Positions 16,910-25,176 of a stretch of DNA of 64,000 nucleotides are shown piece by piece (the stretch's first letter is position 1; every line of letters starts with the position of its first letter). The translations under genes and the position numbers were made by a program. Source of the stretch: Verrucomicrobiales bacterium (lineage in GTDB: Bacteria; Verrucomicrobiota; Verrucomicrobiia; Verrucomicrobiales; DEV007); the NCBI GenBank assembly GCA_029213005.1, contig JARGPI010000002.1, positions 185,108 to 249,107 of the forward strand. The letters are read 5' to 3'. Below the pieces are notes generated by a model. That model did no database searches. It saw nothing but the letters and a program-made list of their open reading frames with translations, and was not told the DNA's origin.

Positions 16910-17830
16910 ATGAAACTGTTTTCTTCCGCCCCGGGCCTGATCGCTGGACTTTCGTTATCGTTTCTTTCCGCGCAGGAACTTACCAATCTCCCTCCGGATC
17001 CATTTGGCGATATTGAAGTGGCGGAAACAGCTCCTGACTATGCGGTGGAAGTCGATCGCAACCGCGGCGCTTTCACTCTCGATGCTGAAGATGGCGAATA
17101 TGTTCCCGGCGATCACTTCGCTCACTGGCACTGGAAGGCAAAACCGGGACGCTGGGGGAAATTCTACGTCGGTCTCAATTACATTTCCAACCGCACCAAA
17201 CTGGGCGTTCAGGTCAAATTCGGCGATCTCGCTCCAGTGAAAAGTTATGCGCCACGGACGGGTCGCGAAAGGGTGGGGAACATGATTCTCGGAACCGTGT
17301 ATATCCCGAAAAACGAGGAGTACCAGGTCACGTTACTGACCGGTGATCAATCCAATGTACCGGATTTTATGGTCAAAGGTCTCGAGTTCACGCCCGCTCC
17401 GGAGGGAGAGACTCTGGGGCAGTCCATCGATGGCACAATCAACCTCCACGCCAAGTCGGCGACCACCTTTGCAGAGAAGATGCGTTTTGAACCTAACGAG
17501 GAAAAGAACTGCCTCGGTTTCTGGACCAGCGAAAAGGACTGGGCGGAATGGGAGTTTGATGTTTCCAGTCCGGGTGAGTTTGAGGTGAAAGTGGTTCACG
17601 GCTGTGGCGAAGGTAACGGAGGCAGCGATGTGAATGTGCTGATCAATGACAAGACGCTTTCGTTTAAGGTTGAGGAGACCGGTGGGTTCCAAAACTGGAA
17701 GGAAGTCTCCATCGGAAAGGTGAAGTTCGATATTCCGGGCCGTCACAAGCTGGCGATCATGCCGGTGAACAAAGCGGGAAAAGCGGTGATGGATGTGCAG
17801 AAGCTGGTTCTCACTCCGGCCGGAAGTTAA
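16910..17830 (+). CDS. Secreted protein with CBM6/DUF5077-like beta-sandwich domains
   Basis: A 306-residue exported protein with signal peptide MKLFSSAPGLIAGLSLSFLSA. The C-terminal domain (about 165-303) has the pattern of carbohydrate-binding modules attached to fucosidases: TINLHAKSATTF, CLGFWTSEKDWAEWEFDVSSPGEFEVKV, GSDVNVLINDKTLSF and GRHKLAIMPVNKAGKAVMDVQKLVLTP. The N-terminal half (about 45-160) looks like a second, related sandwich (FTLDAEDGEY, WHWKAKPGRWGKFYVGLNY). No glycosidase domain is present. Likely binds a polysaccharide at the cell surface, which fits the sulfatases nearby. It precedes the permease gene by 42 bp on the same strand. Confidence 0.65.
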   Translation: MKLFSSAPGLIAGLSLSFLSAQELTNLPPDPFGDIEVAETAPDYAVEVDRNRGAFTLDAEDGEYVPGDHFAHWHWKAKPGRWGKFYVGLNYISNRTKLGVQVKFGDLAPVKSYAPRTGRERVGNMILGTVYIPKNEEYQVTLLTGDQSNVPDFMVKGLEFTPAPEGETLGQSIDGTINLHAKSATTFAEKMRFEPNEEKNCLGFWTSEKDWAEWEFDVSSPGEFEVKVVHGCGEGNGGSDVNVLINDKTLSFKVEETGGFQNWKEVSIGKVKFDIPGRHKLAIMPVNKAGKAVMDVQKLVLTPAGS

Positions 17831-17872
17831 TGCTGAAACAGTTGTTGCCGGTCCGGTCTTTTTTTCTCAGTT

Positions 17873-18826
17873 ATGGCCCGCTCCGCAGCTAAAGAAAAGG
17901 AGGTCGCTGATTTTCAGGATTTTTTCCCGCCGATTTTCGTGAAAGAGCTCCGTCAGGGGCTCCGCGCCAATCAGTTTGTGTGGCCATTTATCGTGGTCCA
18001 AATCGCGGCGATTTTATGTATCGCTGTCGAGTACACAACCCGGCATGTGCTCGAAGGAACCGGGCTTATCTTTTCTCCGGAAATCTCGCAGGTGATGTTT
18101 TATTTCCTGCTCTGGATTATTTTTGCCCTGGTGCTTCCGTTGACTCTTTTCGGAGCGCTCCAGCCTGAGCTGAGGGGCGGGAGGAATGTGGAGCTGCTCC
18201 TGATGTCGAATCTGAGTCGCTGGCAGATTGTCCTCGGTAAATGGTTTGTCGGTAGCGTGCTCAGCGGTCTCATGCTGGTGTCTTTGATTCCCTATTGGCT
18301 GGTCCGGTATTTGATCGGCAGCGTGGGAAATGTGGGAGTCGAGGTGGCTCAGATCTTTGGAATCATCATCGCCAATGCCACCATGAATTCGATCGTGATC
18401 GGTGCCTCGGGTTTCCAGAATTACGTTGGTCGGGTTTTTATGATCATCGTTTCGGCGATCTGTTGTTACCTCACCGCCATGGGTGGTGTGATTGGGATCA
18501 TTGGGATGAGCGGATTCAGTGGTGCCACTCCATCTTCGTGGATGGTGGTTCTCGCTTTTTTCGCCAGCTTGATTTCGATGGCTTTGATTGTGGTTCTAAA
18601 TCTACAAATGGGGCGCGCCAAATTGCGGCTTTTCGAAAACCCGCTCGATCCTCCATCCACCGCTTTGATTGTGGTGTTGATCATTTGCACGCCGATCATG
18701 GTAGGAATCACGGCGGGAATTACCAAAGGAAAAGGGGGCTGGGTGATGGTGCTGGTACTGCTGGTGCTCGGCTTGCTGATCGATCCGGGGCCTGGCAAAA
18801 AGAACCGGAAGTGGGCCCAGGCGTAG
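17873..18826 (+). CDS. ABC-2-like membrane permease
   Basis: A 317-residue integral membrane protein with about seven hydrophobic helices. The N-terminal cytoplasmic segment PPIFVKELRQGLRANQFVW is typical of ABC-2-type transport permeases, which open with such a KELR motif. Helices follow near residues 40-60, 80-105, 125-150, 158-180, 190-215, 220-240 and 260-300. No ATPase gene is adjacent, so partner and substrate are unknown. It ends with a basic tail. It may be transcribed with the upstream carbohydrate-binding-like gene. Confidence 0.65.
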   Translation: MARSAAKEKEVADFQDFFPPIFVKELRQGLRANQFVWPFIVVQIAAILCIAVEYTTRHVLEGTGLIFSPEISQVMFYFLLWIIFALVLPLTLFGALQPELRGGRNVELLLMSNLSRWQIVLGKWFVGSVLSGLMLVSLIPYWLVRYLIGSVGNVGVEVAQIFGIIIANATMNSIVIGASGFQNYVGRVFMIIVSAICCYLTAMGGVIGIIGMSGFSGATPSSWMVVLAFFASLISMALIVVLNLQMGRAKLRLFENPLDPPSTALIVVLIICTPIMVGITAGITKGKGGWVMVLVLLVLGLLIDPGPGKKNRKWAQA

Positions 18827-18907
18827 TCGCTCTCATTTCGTCAGGATTTTGATTGCCAGAGCTTTAGGTTTTTTCTTAACTGGTGGGGAGTCTCCAGAAA
18901 GAAGGTT

Positions 18908-19189
18908 ATGAACAAAACGATTCTCGCGCTTATCCCGGCATTGATTGTCCAGATCGGGGGCTTTTTTATGGTGAAGTCCAATAATGTGTTTTGGCTCTGG
19001 CTCCTCATTGCGATTTTGGCGGTCGGCGGAATCCTTTCCGCGGTATTTGTGTGTGATTACATTAAGAAAGCCAAACCGGAAAAAAGCGGCCTGTTCCGCG
19101 GAGTGATCGGGTTTATGATCTTCGCTGGATATATCGTTACTTTCTTCTTCACCGGGTGCCTCCTCGCCGTCCTCGGAGAGAGTCGATGA
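18908..19189 (+). CDS. Small three-helix membrane protein coupled to the radical SAM gene
   Basis: A 93-residue protein with hydrophobic helices near 5-24, 28-50 and 66-88. Product not recognised. Its TGA stop (19187-19189) overlaps the ATG of the radical SAM gene (ATGA at 19186-19189), which indicates translational coupling and a shared function. A membrane partner would suit an enzyme that acts on lipid chains, but this is inference. Confidence 0.65.
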   Translation: MNKTILALIPALIVQIGGFFMVKSNNVFWLWLLIAILAVGGILSAVFVCDYIKKAKPEKSGLFRGVIGFMIFAGYIVTFFFTGCLLAVLGESR

Positions 19190-20559
19190 TGACTTCCGTC
19201 CGTGTCCTGAAAACGACAACCAGTGTGTGTCCGGAATGCCGCGAGCGGATTCCGGCTGACGTGGTGTCAGTCGAAGCTGAAGGAAGAGATCGCGTTTATC
19301 TGCGGAAAAATTGTCCGACGGATGGGACCTCGGAGGTCATGATCAGTTCCGATGCCCGCTTTTACTACCTTTCTAAAGGTGCGGGCGAATCTTCCTGTGG
19401 ATCTGGTTGCGGATGCGCAATGCCGGCGGTTGGCGATCGGATAGGTTTTCTGGGAAGAAATGCCACGATCGATTTGCCCCCTAAGGACCCGACTCCGTTT
19501 CACACGCTGTCGACCTGCCTCGCACTGATTGAAATTGTTGATTCCTGCAATTTGGCGTGTCCGACCTGTTTTGCGGATTCGCCGGTGGGGATCGGGGATA
19601 AGATCAAATGTTATCCTCTGGAAGACATCACCGGGCGGATTCAGGGGGTAATTGATCGAAAAGGGAAAATCGAAATTCTGCAACTCTCCGGGGGCGAGCC
19701 CACCCTGCATCCCGAATTTTTCGAGCTGCTCACCTGGTGCCACGGGAATCCGGGAATCGACTACGTTCTCGTCAATTCTAACGGAGTGAAACTCGCGAAG
19801 GATCCCGCGTTTGGTGAAAAGCTCAAAGGCCACATGGACTATGGTCATTTTCAGTTTTATCTCCAGTTCGATGGGCCCGGCGAAGGGGGAGAGAAGGAAC
19901 TGCGCGGCGGTGATTTGCGGGCGCTGAAGGTTCAGGCCATCGAAAGAGCGGGCGAGTTGGGTATCCCCCTCACGCTTGCCATGACGGTGATCCCTGAAAA
20001 TCTCGGGCAGCTCTGGGAGACCGTGGCGTTTGGTTTGAAATACGAGCATTGTCGCGGAGTCAGTTTTCAACCAATGTTCGGGAGCGGGCGGGGCGAGACA
20101 AATAATCAGCTGAATACCGCAGACATCATTCTGGGCCTGGTCGGGCAGTCCGGCGAGGTGCTGTCGTTTGATGATTTTACCCCGCTTCCGTGTGGGGATC
20201 CCAATTGCGCAACAATCGGTTACCTGCTGAAGCTCAATGGTGAAGTGAAATCGATCAGTGACTTTGTGGATTTCAAAACGCTGCAGGGATTCATCGGGGA
20301 CCGGGTGAGATATCGGCTCGAAGATCTCGAGCAATGCGGATGCGAATCGGAACCGCTAGGCGAGCTGCTTCACGAATTGGAAATGGATGAGCGGGCGACG
20401 TTTCGTCTCTTTATCAAACCGTTTATGGATGCGGATAACTGGGATCAGGATCGGATTGATCGCTGCTGCACCCATGTGATTCGTCCCGATGGTGTTCTCG
20501 ATTCATTCTGCCGCTATTATCTCAATGGCGGAGCATCGGTCTACCAACCGGCGACGTAA
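19186..20559 (+). CDS. Radical SAM enzyme of the tetraether-lipid-synthase-like (Tes/MJ0619) type
   Basis: A 457-residue enzyme. The radical SAM cluster motif is C121-N-L-A-C125-P-T-C128, followed by LQLSGGEPTLHPEFFELL and YLQFDG. An N-terminal knuckle (C15-P-E-C18 and C43) and further Cys clusters (C71/C75/C77; C-terminal CGDPNC, CGC, CC and C) suggest several extra metal centres. This arrangement and the motif order match the MJ0619/Tes family, whose archaeal founder joins lipid tails by C-C coupling; other members of the group are methyltransferase-like. Start at ATG 19186 uses GGAGAG (19175-19180) and overlaps the upstream stop. Downstream lie TetR, FabF-like and Lgt-like genes, so a lipid substrate is likely. 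Exact reaction unknown. Confidence 0.75.
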   Translation: MMTSVRVLKTTTSVCPECRERIPADVVSVEAEGRDRVYLRKNCPTDGTSEVMISSDARFYYLSKGAGESSCGSGCGCAMPAVGDRIGFLGRNATIDLPPKDPTPFHTLSTCLALIEIVDSCNLACPTCFADSPVGIGDKIKCYPLEDITGRIQGVIDRKGKIEILQLSGGEPTLHPEFFELLTWCHGNPGIDYVLVNSNGVKLAKDPAFGEKLKGHMDYGHFQFYLQFDGPGEGGEKELRGGDLRALKVQAIERAGELGIPLTLAMTVIPENLGQLWETVAFGLKYEHCRGVSFQPMFGSGRGETNNQLNTADIILGLVGQSGEVLSFDDFTPLPCGDPNCATIGYLLKLNGEVKSISDFVDFKTLQGFIGDRVRYRLEDLEQCGCESEPLGELLHELEMDERATFRLFIKPFMDADNWDQDRIDRCCTHVIRPDGVLDSFCRYYLNGGASVYQPAT

Positions 20560-20600
20560 GGACTCAGCTTCGGAGTTTGAGGCAATTCACTTGCAAGATC

Positions 20601-20620
20601 CTTACTTACTGGTAAGTAAG
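20601..20620. promoter_or_regulatory. Palindromic operator candidate of the TetR regulator
   Basis: CTTACTTAC and GTAAGTAAG are perfect 9-bp half-sites separated by TG. The palindrome sits 4 bp before the GTG start of the TetR gene. Its length and position are typical of TetR-family autoregulatory operators; it would control the TetR-FabF unit and possibly the Lgt-like gene. Confidence 0.75.
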
Positions 20621-20624
20621 TGCT

Positions 20625-21182
20625 GTGTCGGGGCCGAATACCAGAGAGAAGATCGTCGCCTTAGCCGAGCAATTGATTCGGACTCGGGGGTACAGCGGTT
20701 TCAGTTTCAAAGATATAGCGGTCCCGCTGAACATTAAAAACGCGGCGATTCATTATTATTTCCCGACAAAAAAGGATCTCGGAATTGCCGTGCTGGAAGA
20801 CATTTTTGATCGATCGCTTTTGGCAGTGTCGGATTCGAGTCTGACAAACCGCGAGAAATTGCTGCGTTTTGTCGCGTCTTTTGAAAGGAGTCGCGAAAAA
20901 GGTCTGGTTTGCATTATGGGTGCTCTCGGTCCGGGTTACGGCTCCCTTCCTGACGAGTTGCAGGAGGCGGCAAAGGCTTTCGCCGGGAAAAGTCTGGACT
21001 GGCTGAAGGAGACTATTGAGCGTGGCGTCACCGCTGGGGAATTCTCTATCGCGACGACTCCGGAAGTGAAGGCTCAGGTCATGGTCGCTACGATGATGTC
21101 CGGTCTGTTGCTGGGGCGGATTCTAGGCGACGACGTGTTTGAAAATTTAAAGAACGAAATCATTAACGAATTGAATTCCTGA
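20625..21182 (+). CDS. TetR-family transcriptional regulator
   Basis: A 185-residue regulator with GTG start at 20625. The N-terminal helix-turn-helix is clear: REKIVALAEQLIRTRGYSGFSFKDIA followed by LNIKNAAIHYYFPTKKDLGIAVLED. The C-terminal ligand domain resembles the YcdC/AcrR-like class with a CIMGALGPGYGSLPDEL segment. A palindrome at 20601-20620 abuts the start, suggesting autoregulation. The next gene (FabF-like) starts 3 bp after its stop, so both are one transcript; the ligand may be an acyl group or lipid, by context only. Confidence 0.92.
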   Translation: MSGPNTREKIVALAEQLIRTRGYSGFSFKDIAVPLNIKNAAIHYYFPTKKDLGIAVLEDIFDRSLLAVSDSSLTNREKLLRFVASFERSREKGLVCIMGALGPGYGSLPDELQEAAKAFAGKSLDWLKETIERGVTAGEFSIATTPEVKAQVMVATMMSGLLLGRILGDDVFENLKNEIINELNS

Positions 21183-21185
21183 TAT

Positions 21186-22424
21186 ATGAAAAGAGTGGTA
21201 GTAACCGGAATCGGCGCTTTGACTCCGATTGGCAAAAATGTTGATGAATTCTGGCAGAACGCAGTGGCCGGAAAGAGCGGGGCAGGGACGATTACCCGAT
21301 TCGATGCTTCACAATTCCGAACCCGGATCGCCTGTGAGATCCACGGCTTTGACCCGAAGGATCATTTTGATCGAAACGAAATTAAGCGAACCGATCTCTA
21401 TACTCAATATGCCTACGTCGCATCTGACGAGGCATTAAAATTGAGTGGTCTGGAAATCGACAAAATGAACCCTTTCGACATCGGGGTGATTTGGGGAACC
21501 GGGCAGGGCGGTTTGTCTACTTTTGAAGATGCGGTTACCACTCACGCTCAGGGAAATGGGAAACCCCGCTACAACCCTTTCCTGATACCCAAGATGCTTC
21601 CCAATATGGCGGGCGGGATGATCGCGCTGCGCCATGGATTGCAGGGGCTCAACTACACCGCGATTTCTGCCTGCGCGACTTCGAATACCGTCTTGATGGA
21701 GGCGTTTAACCATATCCGCCTCGGCACCTGCAAAGTTGTTGTCACCGGCGGATCGGAAGCACCGATTTCTCCAGCATCAATAGGTGGTTTTGCCGCGATG
21801 AAAGCGATGTCGACCAGAAATGATGATCCTGAGGCCGCGAGCCGGCCTTTCGATGTCGATCGCGACGGGTTCGTTATGGCGGAGGGTTCCGGGTGTATCA
21901 TTCTTGAGGATTATGATCACGCTGTCGCCCGCGGAGCGACGATCTATGCCGAAATGGCGGGGGCGGCGATGACGACAGATGCCTATCACATGACCTCAAC
22001 CCACCCGGAGGGACTCGGAGCGACCGAGTGTATGAAACGAAGCCTCGATGTGGCCGGGCTTAATGCTGGAGATGTCGATTATCTGAACGCTCACGCCACC
22101 TCTACCGGGGTGGGTGATATATCTGAAGTCAAAGCTGCGCATCGCTTTTTCGGTCCGGACAGTAAAGTGAAAATTGCCGGTTCCAAATCGATGACCGGAC
22201 ATCTCCTTGGCGCTGCCGGTGCCGTTGAAGGAATCCTCTCGATCAAATCGATTCAGGACGGAGTGATTCCTCCGACGATCAATACCGAAACGATCGACCC
22301 GGAATTCCCGAAAATGAATATTGTGATCGGCAGTGCGGTAGAGACCGATGTCAGAGTGGCAATGAGTAACACCTTCGGTTTCGGAGGTCACAACGCCACG
22401 GTGGTGTTTAAGAAGTTTGAGTAG
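21186..22424 (+). CDS. 3-oxoacyl-ACP synthase II-like condensing enzyme (FabF-like)
   Basis: A 412-residue thiolase-fold condensing enzyme that would elongate acyl-ACP with malonyl-ACP. The Cys-His-His triad is visible: Cys163 in SACATSN, His303 in NAHATST and His339 in SKSMTGHLLGAAGA; the C-terminal SNTFGFGGHN is also conserved. Length is normal for FabF. It is linked to a dedicated TetR regulator (3-bp spacing) and not to acpP, fabD or fabG, so it may be a specialised paralogue that makes a particular chain for the neighbouring lipid enzymes. Housekeeping FabF cannot be excluded. Confidence 0.9.
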   Translation: MKRVVVTGIGALTPIGKNVDEFWQNAVAGKSGAGTITRFDASQFRTRIACEIHGFDPKDHFDRNEIKRTDLYTQYAYVASDEALKLSGLEIDKMNPFDIGVIWGTGQGGLSTFEDAVTTHAQGNGKPRYNPFLIPKMLPNMAGGMIALRHGLQGLNYTAISACATSNTVLMEAFNHIRLGTCKVVVTGGSEAPISPASIGGFAAMKAMSTRNDDPEAASRPFDVDRDGFVMAEGSGCIILEDYDHAVARGATIYAEMAGAAMTTDAYHMTSTHPEGLGATECMKRSLDVAGLNAGDVDYLNAHATSTGVGDISEVKAAHRFFGPDSKVKIAGSKSMTGHLLGAAGAVEGILSIKSIQDGVIPPTINTETIDPEFPKMNIVIGSAVETDVRVAMSNTFGFGGHNATVVFKKFE

Positions 22425-22459
22425 GTAAAAGCATACTGAGCCATCCCGCTACATTTGAG

Positions 22460-23185
22460 ATGCTGCATGTTGCGTTCAATGCCCCGCAGCCTAACTTTTA
22501 CGGTTGGGTGCTGCTGCTTGGGGTTTTGATCGGAGCGGTGCTCTGGCATCGGCGATGGAAGGACAGCGATCCTACGCTTTTCGGTATCTTTATCGGCGGT
22601 TTGGTTGGTGCCTTTCTCGGGGCGAAACTCGTCTATTTCCTGGCGGAAGGCTGGCTGCACATTGGTGAACCGGGTTTCTGGATTGAGTTGGGGTACGGTA
22701 AAACTATAGTGGGAGCACTACTGGGTGGTTATGGGGGAGTGGAGTTCACTAAATCGTTAATTGGTTATCGGAAACCGACTGGTGACTGGTTTGCGTTTAT
22801 GGTTCCTTGCTCGATCGTTTTTGGTCGGGTTGGTTGTCTGAAACACGGTTGCTGTCTCGGAAAGGCCTGCCCTCCGGATTCCTGGTATGCGTTGCCTGAC
22901 AAAGCGGGGATTGAGAGGTGGCCGGCAGCTCCGGTCGAGCTGATCTTTAACCTGATGGCGCTGGCGGTTCTCTATCAGTTGCGGCGATTTGTCTGGACCC
23001 GGGGCCAGCTGTTTCACCTCTATTTGATCGCCTATGGAGTCTTTCGTTTTGTTCACGAATTTGCTCGTGATACTCCGAAAGTGATCGGTGGAGTGCTTTC
23101 CGGTTATCAAATCGCTTCGCTATTGCTCGTCGCCCTCGCCGTCTGGCGCTTCGAAGTGAGAAGGCGTCATGATGCGGAATCTTGA
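22460..23185 (+). CDS. Prolipoprotein diacylglyceryl transferase (Lgt)-family membrane protein
   Basis: A 241-residue polytopic protein with about six to seven helices. Lgt-family features are YGKTIVGALLGGYGGVEF and the signature region GRVGCLKHGCCLG, which replaces the canonical GRIGNFINGE, followed by P-x-E (APVELIFNL) and GxxFxxYLIxYGxFRFxxEFxR. The Cys-rich signature (GRxGCxxxGCCxG) marks a paralogous branch and differs from housekeeping Lgt, which transfers diacylglyceryl to lipoprotein Cys. It begins 35 bp after the FabF-like gene. A role in transferring a lipid group made by the cluster is inference. Its last 19 bases overlap the convergent SLOG/TIR-like gene. Confidence 0.8.
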   Translation: MLHVAFNAPQPNFYGWVLLLGVLIGAVLWHRRWKDSDPTLFGIFIGGLVGAFLGAKLVYFLAEGWLHIGEPGFWIELGYGKTIVGALLGGYGGVEFTKSLIGYRKPTGDWFAFMVPCSIVFGRVGCLKHGCCLGKACPPDSWYALPDKAGIERWPAAPVELIFNLMALAVLYQLRRFVWTRGQLFHLYLIAYGVFRFVHEFARDTPKVIGGVLSGYQIASLLLVALAVWRFEVRRRHDAES

Positions 23186-24240
23186 TTCGCCACACTGACG
23201 AGAGCGGCTGATAAGTCAGAGATAAACTGGGTGATTCTTGTGGGTTCACTATTGATGCCGGGATACCGAAGACACATGTGTTGTCGCAAATCAAAAGGGA
23301 TGCTGTCGATATCTGTATCCTCGCTGAGTAATAGCAGAACCGGTTTTTTAGAAGCGTGACTGAGCCCGACTTCGTACATGACATTCGGGTTGTACCCGTC
23401 AAGAATGGCGAGACCACAGGAGGAGTTTGCAATCTCCTGAGAGATCCTGATAAATATATTTCCCTGCACCTGATTTTTATCGATTCGTACTGCTTCAATT
23501 TCCGTTAAACTAAAGGCTGGAACGATGACGCTTTGATACAGTTTATCCAGCGATGGATCGAAGGGCATCATCACAAAACAGGTCTTCTGAATCGCACCAC
23601 ACAGGAGGTCAACGATCCGCTTTCCGACCTCGTCCATTTCTTCGGTGCCAAGCTTTTCAAGTTCGAGTTTTGAGAACGCTTCGTATTCAGCAGTTGTCAG
23701 CCCCAGCGTTTCCGAGATCGCTTTTGAATGGCGTTTCCAGGATTTGGTTGCTCCAGCGGTGGGCGAGTCTTTCGGTGGTTTGATGAACGGAAGGGGAATT
23801 ACCGGTTTTTCCAGTGCAAGGCAATATTCGCAAACGGTTTCGATTCCACGTTCTCCCCCTAGCAGAATCACGGCATCAGCAAATTGAACCATCGAAAGTC
23901 GTTCGGAGTGGTGATTCTTTCCGCGTGGCTGAACCTGCCGACCTGCGGAAAAATATTCGTCAACAGCCTGGTCGGTATTGAACGTCATTAAACGCCGCGA
24001 AGGATCAAAAGCGGGCTGATTATTGAGCAACTCCATGACGAGGAGGTAGGCGGCTGAGAATGATCCATTTTTTTCTAAATTTCCCTTATAAGCACTCGTG
24101 ACGACCCGGAAATTTGAATGACTGGTGATCGATTTCGAGATCGAACGGAGTAAACGATTAACCTCCGGGGTCGCCTCTTTTCCTCCAAAAAATGCTAGAA
24201 CCGGTCCGATTGCGTCGGGAAAATCAGGAATATGCCCCAT
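23167..24240 (-). CDS. SLOG-type N-terminal domain fused to a TIR/nucleotide-binding-like domain
   Basis: A 357-residue soluble protein. The N-terminal 150 residues look like a SLOG (SMF/DprA-LOG) Rossmann domain: VLAFFGGKEATPEVNRLL at the start and FADAVILLGGERGIETVCEYCLALEKPVIPLPF later, which is the nucleotide-binding turn. The C-terminal part (about 220-357) begins CFVMMPFDPSLDKLYQSVIVPAF and continues GNIFIRISQEIANSSCGLAILDGYNPNVMYEVGLSHASKKPVLLL, the TIR-like/nucleoside-deoxyribosyltransferase-like fold with a conserved Glu in YEVG. Such fusions sense or cleave NAD-type nucleotides and some act in phage defence or stress. The gene is isolated, with no obvious defence partner. Activity not proven. 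Confidence 0.65.
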   Translation of the reverse strand: MGHIPDFPDAIGPVLAFFGGKEATPEVNRLLRSISKSITSHSNFRVVTSAYKGNLEKNGSFSAAYLLVMELLNNQPAFDPSRRLMTFNTDQAVDEYFSAGRQVQPRGKNHHSERLSMVQFADAVILLGGERGIETVCEYCLALEKPVIPLPFIKPPKDSPTAGATKSWKRHSKAISETLGLTTAEYEAFSKLELEKLGTEEMDEVGKRIVDLLCGAIQKTCFVMMPFDPSLDKLYQSVIVPAFSLTEIEAVRIDKNQVQGNIFIRISQEIANSSCGLAILDGYNPNVMYEVGLSHASKKPVLLLLSEDTDIDSIPFDLRQHMCLRYPGINSEPTRITQFISDLSAALVSVANQDSAS

Positions 24241-24359
24241 CTCGTTACTAAGGAATATATCCAGAAAGCTTCAATTTATTGTTTGGTCGTGAATCGGAGA
24301 CGATTCCTCGGGTTTCCGCTGGTTGACCTGAGTCGTATCCCACCCAACAATAGCGAACT

Positions 24360-24725
24360 ATGAAAAATTTAACTATCATCTCTTCTTTGCTTCTGATTGT
24401 GCTCGGTCTTGTCGGCTATTTTGCCTGGGAAGCTGTGGGGGCCGCCAAGCAATCTCTGACGGCGCTGATTCCAACGGCAGTCGGTGTTCTTATTCTGATT
24501 GGCGGAATAATTGCCATCAAAAAACACGCTCTGGGCGCTCATATTTCAGTAACTTTTGCCTTTCTCGGCGCTATTGCCGGATTGGGCCGCCTCGTTCCTC
24601 AGATCATGAAGGGCACCTCTGTGTTGAGCGGCTCCGGCCTTTTGCTTCTCCTGATGACTATTATTTGTGTATTTTACACCATTATGGCGGTACGTTCGTT
24701 TGCAGCGGCAAGACGCGCTAAATAA
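24360..24725 (+). CDS. Small four-helix membrane protein
   Basis: A 121-residue hydrophobic protein with helices near 5-24, 35-53, 60-80 and 92-114 and a basic C-terminus (RSFAAARRAK). Family not recognised. It ends 7 bp before the next small gene, so both probably form an operon, which is followed by hairpins at 25099-25176. No function can be assigned. Confidence 0.65.
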   Translation: MKNLTIISSLLLIVLGLVGYFAWEAVGAAKQSLTALIPTAVGVLILIGGIIAIKKHALGAHISVTFAFLGAIAGLGRLVPQIMKGTSVLSGSGLLLLLMTIICVFYTIMAVRSFAAARRAK

Positions 24726-24732
24726 TATTGCT

Positions 24733-25059
24733 ATGTTCGACAAACCAAAGTCCACGGCTATCCGGAAAGGCATCAATATGATGCTGAATGGCCGTTACGG
24801 CGAGGTCCAGGTTCTGGAGCTCGATTCCAAATTGCAACGGATCGACTTGAAACTTCAGTTGAACGGTGAGTCTGAAGTCGTGGATATCGTGATCGGCCAG
24901 TATGAGGTGAATGATCAGGATCCCGAACAGCCAGTGATCATTCTCCACAACATTGAGATTTCACGCCCCTGGATGCAGGAGCTGGCGAATGACCATGTCG
25001 AAGGTAAGATCTTCGACATTCCGCCAAAGATGTCGGGAATGATCAAACTGGTTCTCTAG
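24733..25059 (+). CDS. Conserved-looking hypothetical cytoplasmic protein
   Basis: A 108-residue protein starting at ATG 24733 (MFDKPKSTAIRKGINMMLNGRYGEV); the longer frame from 24667 lies inside the upstream gene and is not used. It is predicted to be alternating beta strands with a YGEVQVLELDSKLQRIDLKLQLNGESEVVDIVI core and a C-terminal helix; no transmembrane segment. This type of small all-beta protein is not recognised here. It is in an operon with the membrane protein before it. Confidence 0.6.
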   Translation: MFDKPKSTAIRKGINMMLNGRYGEVQVLELDSKLQRIDLKLQLNGESEVVDIVIGQYEVNDQDPEQPVIILHNIEISRPWMQELANDHVEGKIFDIPPKMSGMIKLVL

Positions 25060-25098
25060 GACCAGTCATATCAATTGGCTGATTTTCAGTCAGAAGGG

Positions 25099-25123
25099 GA
25101 AAAGCGCGACTCTGCTGCTTTTC
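25099..25123 (+). terminator. Possible terminator after the small-protein operon
   Basis: GAAAAGC and GCTTTTC form a 7-bp stem around an 11-nt loop, 40 bp after the stop at 25059. There is a T-run in the 3' arm but none after it, so termination is only possible. Confidence 0.4.
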
Positions 25124-25146
25124 GGAGGGTCTATGCTTAAAAATCT

Positions 25147-25176
25147 AAAGCCCCTCCTCGTTAGAGGAGAGGCTTT
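25147..25176. terminator. Strong hairpin, probable terminator or leader element
   Basis: AAAGCC-C-CTCCTC pairs with GAGGAG-A-GGCTTT around GTTA: 12 base pairs with one C-A mismatch. The symmetrical A and T ends would let it work on either strand. It is the second hairpin after the operon that ends at 25059. Confidence 0.6.

Noticed and set aside
19267..20334. 355-residue ORF antisense to the radical SAM gene
   Set aside because: Opposite-strand shadow; the plus strand has clear catalytic motifs.
21186..22424. Complete fatty-acid synthesis cluster
   Set aside because: Only a FabF-like gene is present; no acpP, fabD, fabG or fabZ lies nearby.
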